Shown one piece after another: positions 1 through 9,408 of a stretch of DNA of 64,000 nt. The position numbers and the translations under genes are program-made. Within the stretch, counting starts at the first letter, position 1; every line of letters starts with the position of its first letter. The notes below the pieces were generated by a model. It worked only from the letters and a program-made list of their open reading frames with translations, ran no database searches and had not been told where the DNA came from. Source of the DNA: Basilea psittacipulmonis DSM 24701 (GTDB lineage: Bacteria; Pseudomonadota; Gammaproteobacteria; Burkholderiales; Burkholderiaceae_B); the NCBI RefSeq assembly GCF_000743945.1, contig NZ_CP009238.1:248001-312000 (forward strand). The letters are read 5' to 3'.

Positions 1-198
1 CAGTTTTTTCATGTATGGCCAATATTTATTTTGGCTCCGATTCCATCTTATGTCATTTCTATGTGGTTGCAAGGTAATACGTGGCATCAGTGGGATTGGT
101 TATTGTCGGGTCCATTAACAGGCATTTTGTGGATCTTTGTTGATTTGGTGTTGCGATTGCCATTTGGTTTTGGTCGTAATGATGATGCGACTTTGTAA
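1..198 (+). CDS. mreD: Rod shape-determining protein MreD, C-terminal end (partial)
   Basis: An open frame runs from base 1 to the TAA at 196-198 and gives 65 residues rich in Trp, Leu, Ile and Phe, ending FGFGRNDDATL. It holds one clear membrane segment and the short Arg-containing tail usual for MreD, the inner-membrane partner of MreB/MreC in the elongasome. The 5' part lies outside the window. Its stop overlaps the ATG of the next gene (TAATG), as expected for translational coupling in an mreBCD-mrdA-rodA operon. The identification leans on this context, because the visible piece is short and the family is weakly conserved. Confidence 0.75.
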   Translation, partial: QFFHVWPIFILAPIPSYVISMWLQGNTWHQWDWLLSGPLTGILWIFVDLVLRLPFGFGRNDDATL

Positions 199-2312
199 TG
201 ATGTTGAACTTTAGGAAAGAACAAAATAAACCACAGAATATTCGCCCTAGGGTGCTGGTGGCTGCTTTGTTTGTATTGTTTTGTTTCGGGATTCTTATTC
301 ATCAGTTGTGGGCGTTACAAGTGAGTCGGTATCAAGGCTTTTCTGAACGTGCCGATCGAAACCGTTTGACCCTTATTCCCATCGAACCTCGTCGCGGCGA
401 GATCATGGATAGAAATGGGGTGGTGCTTGCAAAGAATTATCGAGATTACACCATAGAAATTATTCCCTCCCAAACCAAAAACGTCAAAGCACTGGTCGAA
501 AAAATTGCGGAAGTCATTCCTTTGAGTACGGCTGAAATACGTCGTTTTAATCGTAATTTGCCTCATGCAAGACGATTGGATCGCGTGATGCTCAAACGAG
601 GGTTGACTGAACAAGAGGCGGCGGTATTTGCAGTTCGTTCTTATGAATTTCCAGGTGCGTATTTAAGAGCAAGATGGGTTAGGGCCTATCCTCAAGGAGA
701 AACTGCGGCTCATATTATCGGATATGTGGGGCGGATCTCTGAACAAGACCAAGCTAAGATTGAGGCTCAAGGACAAGAAGGAAATTATCGCGGCACGGAT
801 ATTATTGGTAAACGAGGATTGGAAGCGAGTTACGAGCGTTTATTACATGGACAAACTGGCTGGGAAGAGGTCGAAGTATCGGCCTCAGGACGACCCGTTA
901 GAACCATTAGTCGCACGGATCCCGTCCCTGGATCTGATTTGTATTTATCCATTGATTTGGGGTTACAAAAGCTAGTAGAGGGAATTTATCGTTCTAAAAA
1001 AGATCCTCATAAAGGAGCATTAGTCGTCATTGATGTTAAAACAGGCGGTGTGTTAGCCTATGTATCCGAGCCCTCCTATGATCCCAATTTATTTATTGAT
1101 GGGATTAGCGAGGAAAATTGGCGACGATTGGCAGACGATCCTAACCATCCTTTGATTGATAGACCCTCAGGTTCTTCTTTTCCCATCGGATCGACTTACA
1201 AACCTTTTGTTGCCTTGGCCATGCTTTATTACAATGTCCGCGATCCATCGGCCTTAATCCCCGATCCAGGTTATTTTGAGTTGTACGGACAACGTTATCG
1301 TAATGCAGGAAATGCTGTTTATGGACCAACGAATTTATATCGTGCTTTGGTCGTTTCATCAGATACCTATTTTTTCAGTTTAGGTCCGCTAATTGGTGTG
1401 GATAGACTGCATGATTTTGAAAAACAATTTGGATTTGGCCAAAAAACAGGTATTGATATTGAGGGTGAAAAGAAAGGTGTATTACCCTCAAAAGAATGGA
1501 AACAAAAGGCTTTTAGACGTGCAAAAGATCCCTCTGATCGTGCTTGGCATGCTGGCGAAACGGTTTCATTAACGGTGGGACAAGGTTATAACTCATTTAC
1601 GATGATTCAGTTGGCTCAGGCAACCGCTACATTGGCTAGAAATGGACAATATATCACTCCTCATTTGGTGGATATTATTGCCAATCCTAAACAGGAAACA
1701 GCCCAAAAATTATTAGGCAAGGTAAGCCATGTGATTGACTTGCCAGCTAGTTATTGGAAAAGTGTTCAAAATGCCATGCAAGGCGTTAATACGCGTGGAA
1801 CGGCAGCTAAAGCGTTTGAAGGAGCAAGCTATACTTCTGCGGGTAAAACAGGAACGGCACAGGTTTTTAGTTTAAGAGGTAGCAAATATAACGCCAATAC
1901 CCTACCTAAAAATCTACGTGACCACGCTTTGTACATGGGCTATGCTCCTGCCAATAATCCAGAGATTGCGGTGGCGTTAATCGTAGAAAATGGTGGCTGG
2001 GGAGCAAGTTTGGCGGCACCGATTGCTCGACAGGTATTTGATTATTGGTTCTCGCCCAATCATAAAGTGACTCAATTAGAAAATGAATCATTGGATGAGC
2101 CTTTGGAATATGTTCAAGAAGAGTCGCCCGATGTGAATCAAGTTAGTTTGAAAACATCCGATGAGGTGGTGTTTGATGAACCAACAGAGGCGGTTCAAGA
2201 AGACGAACCAGTGGTGTTTGACAATAAATCCTTTTTTAAAGATCTGGAATCTAAGTTTGAATTAAGCAATGTTCCTTATCAAAGTCTGCCCAAACAAAAA
2301 ACAGGAGATTAG
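198..2312 (+). CDS. mrdA: Penicillin-binding protein 2 (elongasome transpeptidase)
   Basis: Class B peptidoglycan DD-transpeptidase that cross-links lateral-wall murein together with RodA. One N-terminal membrane anchor (about residues 20-40) is followed by a PBP dimerisation domain (about 65-235) and a transpeptidase domain (about 265-610). All three active-site motifs are present: Ser332 in STYK, S387-S388-D389 as the SxN-type motif, and K550-T551-G552-T553. The final 90 or so residues form an acidic, Glu/Asp-rich tail, making the 704-residue protein longer than typical PBP2 (about 630). The start overlaps the mreD stop by one base; rodA begins 6 bases after the stop. Confidence 0.96.
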   Translation: MMLNFRKEQNKPQNIRPRVLVAALFVLFCFGILIHQLWALQVSRYQGFSERADRNRLTLIPIEPRRGEIMDRNGVVLAKNYRDYTIEIIPSQTKNVKALVEKIAEVIPLSTAEIRRFNRNLPHARRLDRVMLKRGLTEQEAAVFAVRSYEFPGAYLRARWVRAYPQGETAAHIIGYVGRISEQDQAKIEAQGQEGNYRGTDIIGKRGLEASYERLLHGQTGWEEVEVSASGRPVRTISRTDPVPGSDLYLSIDLGLQKLVEGIYRSKKDPHKGALVVIDVKTGGVLAYVSEPSYDPNLFIDGISEENWRRLADDPNHPLIDRPSGSSFPIGSTYKPFVALAMLYYNVRDPSALIPDPGYFELYGQRYRNAGNAVYGPTNLYRALVVSSDTYFFSLGPLIGVDRLHDFEKQFGFGQKTGIDIEGEKKGVLPSKEWKQKAFRRAKDPSDRAWHAGETVSLTVGQGYNSFTMIQLAQATATLARNGQYITPHLVDIIANPKQETAQKLLGKVSHVIDLPASYWKSVQNAMQGVNTRGTAAKAFEGASYTSAGKTGTAQVFSLRGSKYNANTLPKNLRDHALYMGYAPANNPEIAVALIVENGGWGASLAAPIARQVFDYWFSPNHKVTQLENESLDEPLEYVQEESPDVNQVSLKTSDEVVFDEPTEAVQEDEPVVFDNKSFFKDLESKFELSNVPYQSLPKQKTGD

Positions 2313-2317
2313 GTGAT

Positions 2318-3463
2318 ATGTTGATAAGGTTGATAAAGAAAGCGTTTACGGTGTTTGATTGGCCATTGTTGCTGATATTGTGTACATTGGCAGGTATCGG
2401 TTTATTGTCGATGTATTCAGCCGTGGGCGTAGGAACAGAGTGGCGTTTTGAAGGTCAAATTCGTAACTTTATTTTGGCCTTTTTAGTGATGTGGGCAGTG
2501 GCGATGATACCGCCCAAGTGGCTGATGCAAGTGTCCGTTCCGTTTTACATTCTCGGGGTGGTGCTGTTAATAGCAGTCTTATTGTTTGGTATTACCAGCA
2601 AAGGTGCGACGCGATGGTTAAACGTAGGGGTGGTGATACAGCCATCTGAAATGTTGAAGCTTTCTGTTCCTATGATGTTGGCGTGGTACTTTGATAGGTA
2701 TGCAAAACAAAATTTAATTCGCCATTACATCGCGACTGGTTTTTTATTACTGTTGCCGTTTTTTCTCATTCTCAAACAGCCTGATTTAGGTACAGCACTC
2801 TTGGTGTTTGCTACAGGTTTTTTTGTCATGTATTTTGCAGGCATGTCCTTTAAAGTATTGCTTCCTGCGTTTTTATTGGGTGTGTTAGGACTGGCCTTGA
2901 TTCTGCATTTTGAAGATGTATTATGTTCGCCTCAGTTTGATTGGGTGATCTTGCACGATTATCAAAAACACCGAGTTTGCACGCTTTTGGACCCGACTAG
3001 TGATCCTTTAGGAAAAGGCTTTCATACGATACAAGGGATGATTGCTATTGGTTCGGGTGGTATTTTTGGAAAAGGTTATATGCAAGGTACGCAGTCTCAT
3101 TTGGACTTTGTGCCAGAAAGTACCACTGACTTTATTTTTTCTGTGTTTGCAGAAGAGTTTGGTTTATATGGCTGTATCATATTGTTGCTGGCTTATGTGG
3201 CCTTGATTTTTAGAGGCATGATGATTGCCGTGAAGTCAAGTAGCGTGTTTGGTTGTTTGTTGGCCGGTGCGATTAGTCTGATGTTTTTTGTTTATGTTTT
3301 TGTCAACATCGGCATGGTTTCTGGTATTTTGCCCATTGTAGGAGTGCCACTACCTTTCATGAGTTACGGTGGAACGGCATTAGTGACGCTGGGGTTGGCT
3401 TGCGGTATATTGATGAGTGTGTCTTATCATATTCCCAAAAAGAAAAAAGATAAGGAGGTGTAG
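2318..3463 (+). CDS. rodA: Peptidoglycan glycosyltransferase RodA (SEDS family)
   Basis: Polytopic inner-membrane SEDS protein that polymerises lipid II into glycan strands as the partner of PBP2. The 381 residues contain about ten hydrophobic segments. Family signatures seen are WLN followed by IQPSE (about residues 100-112) and FVPESTTDFIF in the long periplasmic loop, with the conserved Asp. The C-terminal PFMSYGG motif is intact. It starts 6 bases after mrdA and ends 3 bases before mltA, so the elongasome genes and a lytic transglycosylase are probably co-transcribed. Confidence 0.96.
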   Translation: MLIRLIKKAFTVFDWPLLLILCTLAGIGLLSMYSAVGVGTEWRFEGQIRNFILAFLVMWAVAMIPPKWLMQVSVPFYILGVVLLIAVLLFGITSKGATRWLNVGVVIQPSEMLKLSVPMMLAWYFDRYAKQNLIRHYIATGFLLLLPFFLILKQPDLGTALLVFATGFFVMYFAGMSFKVLLPAFLLGVLGLALILHFEDVLCSPQFDWVILHDYQKHRVCTLLDPTSDPLGKGFHTIQGMIAIGSGGIFGKGYMQGTQSHLDFVPESTTDFIFSVFAEEFGLYGCIILLLAYVALIFRGMMIAVKSSSVFGCLLAGAISLMFFVYVFVNIGMVSGILPIVGVPLPFMSYGGTALVTLGLACGILMSVSYHIPKKKKDKEV

Positions 3464-3465
3464 TC

Positions 3466-4641
3466 ATGAAGAAATATATTGGGGTATTGGCTTTATTCCT
3501 ATTACTGGGAGCTTGCCAAACACAGCCAAAAACTGAATATCAGGATAAGATCACTACTCGTATTTACAAAATTCAACATGATTCCGATGATGACGTGATT
3601 TATACCCCTGCTCGCTGGGAAGACTTGCCAGGTTGGAATGAACAGTCGCAGGAGGGCTTGGCAAAGGCGTTGATTAAAAATTGCGAAGCTGTATTGCGTA
3701 CTCGCCCTTTTCCTCATTCAGTTTCAAAGACTGTTTGGCAGGACGTTTGTGAAATAGCACGTTGGTCAAATATGGAAGAGGAGCGGATTATCCCTTTTTT
3801 ACAAGAATATTTGCAACCTTGGAAATTAGAGGGGAAGGGGTTGGCGACTGGTTATTACGAACCGATCTTAGAGGGGAGTTTGACAAGAACGGAAAGATTT
3901 AAATGGCCGTTATATACACCTCCAAAAGACCTTATCAAATTAAATTTGCCTGATCGAGGTAAGAAAGAAAGAGGTAAGTTGGTCGGTAACAAGATAGTGC
4001 CTTATGATACGCGTGAAGAGTTCGAACAAAGAAAAGATAAACCAAAAGTGGTTGTTTGGTTGGATGACCCGATAGAAGCTTTTTTCTTGCAGGTACAAGG
4101 TTCAGGTAAGGTGCATTTACAAGATGGTCGTATGTTGCAGGTGTCGTATGCAGACACGAACGGACACCCTTACACGTCGATTGGAAAAGTTTTAATCGAT
4201 AGAGGCGATTTAAAGGCGGGACAAGCTTCTATGCAAGGGATAAAAGCTTGGACAAAGGCTCATCCTGACAAGTTGCAAGCATTGTTGAATTATAATAAAT
4301 CGTATATTTTCTTTATGCCAAAGATCATAAAACCGCCGTATGATGGACCTAAAGGTGCATTTGGTGTGCCATTAACGGCCCAAAGATCGATTGCAGTCGA
4401 TCCCAAGTATGTAAAATTAGGCACCCCAGTATTTTTGGTTACTAAGTGGCCAAATTCGTCTAAAAACTTCCGTCAGCTGGTGTTTGCTCAAGATACGGGG
4501 ACCGCTATTAAAGGTAAGGCCAGAGTGGATGTTTTCTGGGGTAGTGGTGCCGAGGCAGGTCAGTTGGCTGGTAAAATGAAACAAAGCACACAGTTGTGGA
4601 TTTTGTGGCCGAAACAAGCAGGCCGTCCAAACGCATATTAG
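3466..4641 (+). CDS. mltA: Membrane-bound lytic murein transglycosylase A (lipoprotein)
   Basis: Cleaves glycan strands of peptidoglycan to 1,6-anhydromuropeptides from the periplasmic face of the outer membrane. The signal peptide ends in a lipobox LGAC with Cys17 as the predicted lipidated residue. The MltA barrel domain is recognised by ATGYYEP (around residue 126), and the 3D domain near the C-terminus carries the AQDTG and RVDVFWG aspartate motifs used in catalysis. Length (391) is normal. A GGAGG-like site within the rodA 3' end precedes the ATG. Placement right after rodA couples synthesis and cleavage enzymes of the side wall. Confidence 0.93.
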   Translation: MKKYIGVLALFLLLGACQTQPKTEYQDKITTRIYKIQHDSDDDVIYTPARWEDLPGWNEQSQEGLAKALIKNCEAVLRTRPFPHSVSKTVWQDVCEIARWSNMEEERIIPFLQEYLQPWKLEGKGLATGYYEPILEGSLTRTERFKWPLYTPPKDLIKLNLPDRGKKERGKLVGNKIVPYDTREEFEQRKDKPKVVVWLDDPIEAFFLQVQGSGKVHLQDGRMLQVSYADTNGHPYTSIGKVLIDRGDLKAGQASMQGIKAWTKAHPDKLQALLNYNKSYIFFMPKIIKPPYDGPKGAFGVPLTAQRSIAVDPKYVKLGTPVFLVTKWPNSSKNFRQLVFAQDTGTAIKGKARVDVFWGSGAEAGQLAGKMKQSTQLWILWPKQAGRPNAY

Positions 4642-4659
4642 ACAGTAGGAGACTTAATC

Positions 4660-5853
4660 ATGCAATATGATGTAGCAATTTGTGGTGGCGGTATTGTTGG
4701 CATGGCAACAGCCTTGTCTTTGGTTCGTCAACAGAAAAAAGTTTGTATTATCAGTCCAAAATATCAGCCTTTGATTTTTACGAATGATGATTACCATCCA
4801 CGAATTTACGCGATTTCAGGGGCAAGTAAAAAATTATTAGAAGATTTGGGTGTTTGGAGTAATATTCCTGTAGAACGTTATCAGGCAGTCGAAAGAATGG
4901 AAATTCATGGAGACGGTGATGGTTTGCTGGAGCTAGATGCTTGGCAAGCGAATTCATCGGAATTGACATGGATTATGGAGTCGGGGCAAATCGAAAACGT
5001 TTTGATGCAAGCCCTTAGATACTTGAATGTGACGTGGATCGATGCACAGGTCGTGGGTTACGAAAAAGGCAGCTTGACCGCTTCCGATGGTAAAACATAT
5101 ACGGCCGATCTATGCGTCGGGGCAGATGGTGCAAATTCTAAATTGCGAGAATTGGCAGGACTGTCGCACACAAAAAGAATGTATGGGGACATTGGCTTGG
5201 TGTGTCAGTTAAACACCGCGTTTCCTCACCAAAGTACCGCATACCAATGGTTTAGAACCGATGGTATCTTGGCGTTCTTACCTTTGCCAGATACGGCTGA
5301 TGGTCCTCAGGTCTCGATGGTTTGGTCCTTACGTACTCCGCAAGCAGAAGAATGGTTGCAAAAAACACCTCAAGAAATTTCAGAACAGTTGCCAGCGATT
5401 TTGCAATCCATGACGCAGCATCGACTTGGAACAATGTCGGTAAGAAGTGAACTCAAAGGATTCCCCTTAACCTTGCAAGAAACCCAATTGGCAGGTAACG
5501 GCGTGGTCTTGATGGGAGATGCAGCACATCGTTTGCATCCATTGGCCGGACAAGGGCTAAATTTGGGCTTGGGCGATGTGTATAGCCTGTCGCATATTTT
5601 GGCCACGAAAGAACACTTTAGAAACTGCGGTGATGAGCGAATTTTGGACCGTTATCGTGACTCAAGAAAAAGAGATATTTTGGAGATGAAATTGGCAACG
5701 GATGGGTTGCATAAATTATTTGCTTCTCCCGATATGATGGTGTCTAAAGTTAGAAATCTAGGGCTAAATATGGTGCAAAATTTCCCTTGGGTAAAACGTA
5801 AATTAATTGAAGCGGCTATCGGTTTGAAAAAGATAGATGCTCGTTACCAATAA
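4660..5853 (+). CDS. UbiH/UbiF/VisC-family FAD-dependent hydroxylase (ubiquinone biosynthesis)
   Basis: Class A flavoprotein monooxygenase of the ubiquinone ring-hydroxylase family. Seen directly are the N-terminal FAD dinucleotide motif GGGIVG (residues 9-14), the DG motif in GADGANSKLRE (around 164-174), and the GD motif VVLMGDAAHRLHPLAGQGLN (around 282-301). Length 397 is standard. Which ring position it hydroxylates (C1, C5 or C6) cannot be assigned from sequence alone, so no symbol is given. AGGAG precedes the ATG. It sits 18 bases after mltA and 21 before dsbC, and may be part of the same transcript. Confidence 0.9.
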   Translation: MQYDVAICGGGIVGMATALSLVRQQKKVCIISPKYQPLIFTNDDYHPRIYAISGASKKLLEDLGVWSNIPVERYQAVERMEIHGDGDGLLELDAWQANSSELTWIMESGQIENVLMQALRYLNVTWIDAQVVGYEKGSLTASDGKTYTADLCVGADGANSKLRELAGLSHTKRMYGDIGLVCQLNTAFPHQSTAYQWFRTDGILAFLPLPDTADGPQVSMVWSLRTPQAEEWLQKTPQEISEQLPAILQSMTQHRLGTMSVRSELKGFPLTLQETQLAGNGVVLMGDAAHRLHPLAGQGLNLGLGDVYSLSHILATKEHFRNCGDERILDRYRDSRKRDILEMKLATDGLHKLFASPDMMVSKVRNLGLNMVQNFPWVKRKLIEAAIGLKKIDARYQ

Positions 5854-5874
5854 GATAAAAAAATAGGAGTTTTT

Positions 5875-6600
5875 ATGAAAAAAATTTGGATGTTATGTTT
5901 GATGATAATCTCGTTGTTGGGTACGGTTCACGCAGAAGCGGTGAATCCTAATGTCGTGACAGGTGATGAAGCCAAAGTGTTAGAAGATAAAATTAAAAAA
6001 TCTTTTTCTTTGGACAAAATGCTTATCGTCAAAACAGATATTCCAGATATGTATGAAGTCGCCTCTGATGCAGGTATTTTCTATGTTGATCGAACAGGAC
6101 GTTATTTGTTAAGTGGCGATTTGTACGATTTAGAGAAAAATAAACTGTATCCTAGTGGTTATTTTATTGACAAAACATTGACGATTCCTTTTGATCAACT
6201 ACCCTTTGAATTAGCGATTAAACGCGTTCATGGTAATGGTGAGAAAAAGGTAGCAGTGTTTGAAGATCCTTTCTGCGTGTATTGTCACAAGCTAGATGAG
6301 GAGCTAAAAAAACTTGATAACGCAACAATTTATACTTTTGTGTTCCCATTCTTAACAGAACGTTCTTTACCTTATGCTCAAAATATTTGGTGTTCGCCTG
6401 ATCCTGCTAAAGCATGGGAAGACTGGATGTTGAACAAAAAAGTTCCTGAAACGAACGCGTGTGGCACGTTCCCGCATAAAGATGTTGTGGCATTGGCTAG
6501 AAAAATGAATATTCGTTCTACCCCTGTTATTCTCTTTCCAGACAACGAAAGAGTAACGGGATACATTGATTTGGAAGAATTTAAAAAACATTGGAAATAA
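5875..6600 (+). CDS. dsbC: Thiol:disulfide interchange protein DsbC (periplasmic isomerase)
   Basis: Periplasmic disulfide isomerase that reshuffles wrong disulfides and is kept reduced by DsbD. A Sec signal peptide (residues 1-21, cleavage after VHA) precedes an N-terminal dimerisation domain (about 30-90) and a thioredoxin-fold domain. The active site is C134-V-Y-C137, as in FCVYCHKL, and the cis-Pro loop RSTPV lies near residue 219. A further Cys pair in the C-terminal domain (WCSP and NACG) matches the structural disulfide of DsbC. The ATG follows a TAGGAG site by 7 bases. Confidence 0.93.
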   Translation: MKKIWMLCLMIISLLGTVHAEAVNPNVVTGDEAKVLEDKIKKSFSLDKMLIVKTDIPDMYEVASDAGIFYVDRTGRYLLSGDLYDLEKNKLYPSGYFIDKTLTIPFDQLPFELAIKRVHGNGEKKVAVFEDPFCVYCHKLDEELKKLDNATIYTFVFPFLTERSLPYAQNIWCSPDPAKAWEDWMLNKKVPETNACGTFPHKDVVALARKMNIRSTPVILFPDNERVTGYIDLEEFKKHWK

Positions 6601-6690
6601 ATGTTCACTTGTGATAAAGTCAATAGTAAGACATGACAAAATAAAAATAATAAAGTGACCATTTCATTAACATTGAAGAAGGAGCATGTA

Positions 6691-7005
6691 ATGAGTATCA
6701 ATGTAGTAGGGCGTAATGTAGAAGTAACTGAAGCGATCAGAGGTTATGCACAGGAGAAGCTCTCTCGTATCATTAAATACTTCGATCATGTGGTAGAAGC
6801 TAGTGTGATTTTGTCGATTGAGAAAATTAAACATCGTGCTGAGATTACCCTGCGTGTTTTTGGTCAAGATATGCATTGCGAAGCGGATGGAGAAGATATG
6901 TATAGTGCCATCGATGTGCTGAGCGATAAGGCAGATCGTATGGTATTAAAACTTAAAGAACGTAAACAGACTAAGGCTGTTTCACAGAAGCGTTCTTTTA
7001 CCTAA
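6691..7005 (+). CDS. hpf: Ribosome hibernation promoting factor (short form)
   Basis: Binds the 30S decoding region and promotes 70S inactivation or dimerisation in stationary phase. At 104 residues it is the short HPF/YfiA type, without the long-form C-terminal dimerisation domain. The beta-alpha-beta-beta-beta-alpha fold is recognisable, with VVGRNVEVTEAIRGY at the start and YSAIDVLSDKADRML-like helix at the end. The ATG at 6691 is chosen over an upstream in-frame ATG at 6655 because GAAGGAG (6678-6684) is ideally placed. In Betaproteobacteria hpf usually follows rpoN; here dsbC is upstream and no rpoN is present. Confidence 0.92.
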   Translation: MSINVVGRNVEVTEAIRGYAQEKLSRIIKYFDHVVEASVILSIEKIKHRAEITLRVFGQDMHCEADGEDMYSAIDVLSDKADRMVLKLKERKQTKAVSQKRSFT

Positions 7006-7014
7006 ATAGATAAA

Positions 7015-7467
7015 ATGAGCATCATTTACGAAAATTTAGATATTAATAATATTTTGCTAGATGTTGAAATCACTAGCAAAAAGCGTGCATTAGAACGTGC
7101 TGCACTCATGTTTGAAAATAACATTAAGGTGGCACGTTCTGTTATTTTTGATGGTTTTTTTGATCGAGAAAAACTAGGGTCCACGGCGTTGGGATCGGGG
7201 GTTGCTGTACCTCATGCCAGACTCGCTTCCATCAAGAAACCGATTTTAGGGTTTATTCGATTTGCCAAACCATTATTTTATGATACGCCAGATGGTGAAC
7301 CCGTTAAACTCATGATGTTTTTAATTAGCCCTGAGAAAGAGCCCCAAAATCATCTAGAACCATTGGCAGAACTTGCTAGAGTTATGTCAGATGCTTCTTT
7401 GCGCGAACGTTTGTTTCAGGCTAGTACACCAGAAGAACTCAAGAACGTATTTAAATCCTCATGTTAA
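7015..7467 (+). CDS. ptsN: Nitrogen-PTS EIIA component PtsN
   Basis: Phosphoacceptor regulator of the nitrogen phosphotransferase system; it does not carry sugar but signals through its phosphorylation state to potassium transport and other targets. The phosphorylated histidine is H67 in AVPHARL. The PTS EIIA type-2 domain fills the 150 residues. It starts 9 bases after hpf, and its last 7 bases overlap the hprK start. Co-location with hprK and rapZ is typical for Betaproteobacteria. Confidence 0.94.
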   Translation: MSIIYENLDINNILLDVEITSKKRALERAALMFENNIKVARSVIFDGFFDREKLGSTALGSGVAVPHARLASIKKPILGFIRFAKPLFYDTPDGEPVKLMMFLISPEKEPQNHLEPLAELARVMSDASLRERLFQASTPEELKNVFKSSC

Positions 7468-8444
7468 GTATCCAAAAACTTGTGAATGAAAACTCTCGGA
7501 TCCAGTTCCAATGGATTGCTGGAGAAGAGGCGGCGAAATCTCGCTATATTAAAAGTGAAGACATGGTCAGTTCCTCCGCAGAGTTGGTGGGACATTTAAA
7601 TAATGTTCATCCGAGACGCATTCAGGTTTTTGGTGTGGAAGAAATGGCTTTTTTTGAGCGATTGCCAGAACGTTCCCAAAATAAAATCTTAGTTCACTTT
7701 GCAGAGGGTAATGTGTTTGCCATTATCGTTGGTAATGGGCAAGCATTGCCTGATAATTTAATCAAATTCTGTATCGACGCACAGATTCCCTTACTGTCAA
7801 CGACTGAAGATGCGGCACATATTATTGAAGTTTTGCGTATTTATTTAAGTCGGCGATTTGCTCCTAAAACCACCGTACATGGTGTATTTATGGACGTGTT
7901 TGGTTTGGGAGTGTTGATTACAGGGGAGTCTGGCTTAGGTAAAAGTGAATTGGCATTAGAGTTGATCTCTCGCGGTCATGGCTTGGTTGCTGACGACGCG
8001 GTTGAGTTTTCCCGTAATACGCCTAATGATATTGACGGTAAATGTCCTGAGTTATTGAGAAATTTATTAGAAGTGCGAGGCTTGGGATTATTGGACATCA
8101 AAACCATTTTTGGTGAAACATCCGTAAGACGCAAGATGCGGTTGAAGCTGATTGTGCATCTGGTGAAAACGAGTTCTGATGAGCGATTGGAACGATTACC
8201 TATCCAATCAAACACCCAAGATATTTTAGGTGTGCCGATTTTAAAAGTGAATTTGCAAGTTGCAGCAGGCCGAAACTTAGCTGTATTGGTGGAAGCGGCG
8301 GTACGCAATACCATTCTTAAATTAAGAGGTATTGATACCTTAGCAGAGTTTATGGAACGCCAATCTAGAGCGATTATGGAAAGCACCGAACAGGCTGATG
8401 TATTGTCACAGAAAGAATTTGCAGATGAAGATGAACATGAATAA
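7461..8444 (+). CDS. hprK: HPr kinase/phosphorylase
   Basis: ATP-dependent serine kinase/phosphorylase of HPr, kept in Betaproteobacteria as part of the PTS-Ntr control circuit. The N-terminal domain (about 1-130) is followed by the kinase domain with P-loop GESGLGKS (residues 155-162) and the HPrK signature region around ELLRNLLEVRGLGLLDI. The 327 residues match the usual length. The start overlaps ptsN by 7 bases and the stop overlaps rapZ. No ptsH or ptsI is in the window, so the substrate HPr must be encoded elsewhere. Confidence 0.94.
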   Translation: MLSIQKLVNENSRIQFQWIAGEEAAKSRYIKSEDMVSSSAELVGHLNNVHPRRIQVFGVEEMAFFERLPERSQNKILVHFAEGNVFAIIVGNGQALPDNLIKFCIDAQIPLLSTTEDAAHIIEVLRIYLSRRFAPKTTVHGVFMDVFGLGVLITGESGLGKSELALELISRGHGLVADDAVEFSRNTPNDIDGKCPELLRNLLEVRGLGLLDIKTIFGETSVRRKMRLKLIVHLVKTSSDERLERLPIQSNTQDILGVPILKVNLQVAAGRNLAVLVEAAVRNTILKLRGIDTLAEFMERQSRAIMESTEQADVLSQKEFADEDEHE

Positions 8445-9336
8445 GAATTTTTGTGTGGTTATTTTGACGGGCACTTCGGCATCTGGTAAATCGGTTGCAT
8501 TAAAGCGATTGGAAGATCAATCCTTTAATTGTATTGATAACATTCCCGTTGCCTATATTGAAGATGTGGTTGAAAAGTCTAGTCAAGACAGCCAGCCATT
8601 GGCCTTAGCGGTGGATATTCGTTCATCTGGTGATTTATTACGATTACCAAAAATCGTGGAACATATTCGTCAAGCCAATATTCCGTTGCAGATCTTTTTT
8701 CTTGATGCGGATGACCATACCAGCATTCGTCGTTATTCAGAGACTCGCCGTAAACATCCTTTGGCATTACGCTATCCAGAGAAAAAATGGTCGTTAATTG
8801 CTTGTATTGAGCAGGAACGCCAATTATTAGCACCTTTAAGAGATTTGGGCTATGTAATCGATACATCAGATATGCGACCCAGTGACTTGCGTCGATATAT
8901 TTCTGAACTGGTTTCTTTTAATGCAAGTGAGTTGTTGTTGACCTTGGAGTCTTTTGCGTTTAAAACAGGCGTTCCGAACGATGCCGATTTGGTGTTTGAT
9001 GTAAGATGCTTGCCTAATCCTTATTATGATCCCGCATTGGCCCCTTTGACAGGTAAAGACAAAGCGATTGAGCAATGGTTGTCTCAATATGAGGAAGTCG
9101 AATCTTTTATTAATGATATTTATCAGTTTTTAATTAAATGGTTGCCCGTGTATTTGAGAGATACGCGAAGCTATTTGAATGTTGCGATCGGTTGCACAGG
9201 TGGCAAACATCGTTCTGTTTATGTCGTGGAAACATTGGCCAAACGCTTGTCAAATGATATTAAAAAAATGAAATGTTCCATGCGTGTTAATCATAAAGCA
9301 CAGCCTCAGTTAAATACTACATTAGAAGAGCATTAA
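8437..9336 (+). CDS. rapZ: RapZ family RNase adapter / P-loop protein
   Basis: RNA-binding adapter with an N-terminal P-loop domain. In E. coli it directs RNase E to GlmZ and controls amino-sugar supply to the wall; the target in this organism is unknown. The Walker A motif is GTSASGKS close to the N-terminus. The C-terminal domain carries the GCTGGKHRSVY motif (about residues 250-260), the likely RNA or ligand site. In-frame ATGs exist at 8398, 8425, 8431 and 8437. The last is preferred because it leaves the normal distance to the P-loop and gives about 299 residues, with only an 8-base overlap with hprK; this choice is not certain. Confidence 0.9.
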   Translation: MNKNFCVVILTGTSASGKSVALKRLEDQSFNCIDNIPVAYIEDVVEKSSQDSQPLALAVDIRSSGDLLRLPKIVEHIRQANIPLQIFFLDADDHTSIRRYSETRRKHPLALRYPEKKWSLIACIEQERQLLAPLRDLGYVIDTSDMRPSDLRRYISELVSFNASELLLTLESFAFKTGVPNDADLVFDVRCLPNPYYDPALAPLTGKDKAIEQWLSQYEEVESFINDIYQFLIKWLPVYLRDTRSYLNVAIGCTGGKHRSVYVVETLAKRLSNDIKKMKCSMRVNHKAQPQLNTTLEEH

Positions 9337-9383
9337 GGACGTTTTAAGAAGCGGTGCGATCGCGAGGCGTGGTGAGTGCCTTG

Positions 9384-9400
9384 GTCCACTCATGGTGAGT
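9384..9400. other. Short hairpin between convergent rapZ and yraN
   Basis: CCACTCA-TGG-TGAGTGG forms a perfect 7-bp stem with a 3-base loop in the 72-base gap between the two converging genes. There is no T-tract on either side, so it is not a canonical intrinsic terminator, but its position suggests transcript 3'-end protection or termination. Confidence 0.35.
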
Positions 9401-9408
9401 GGCGATGC

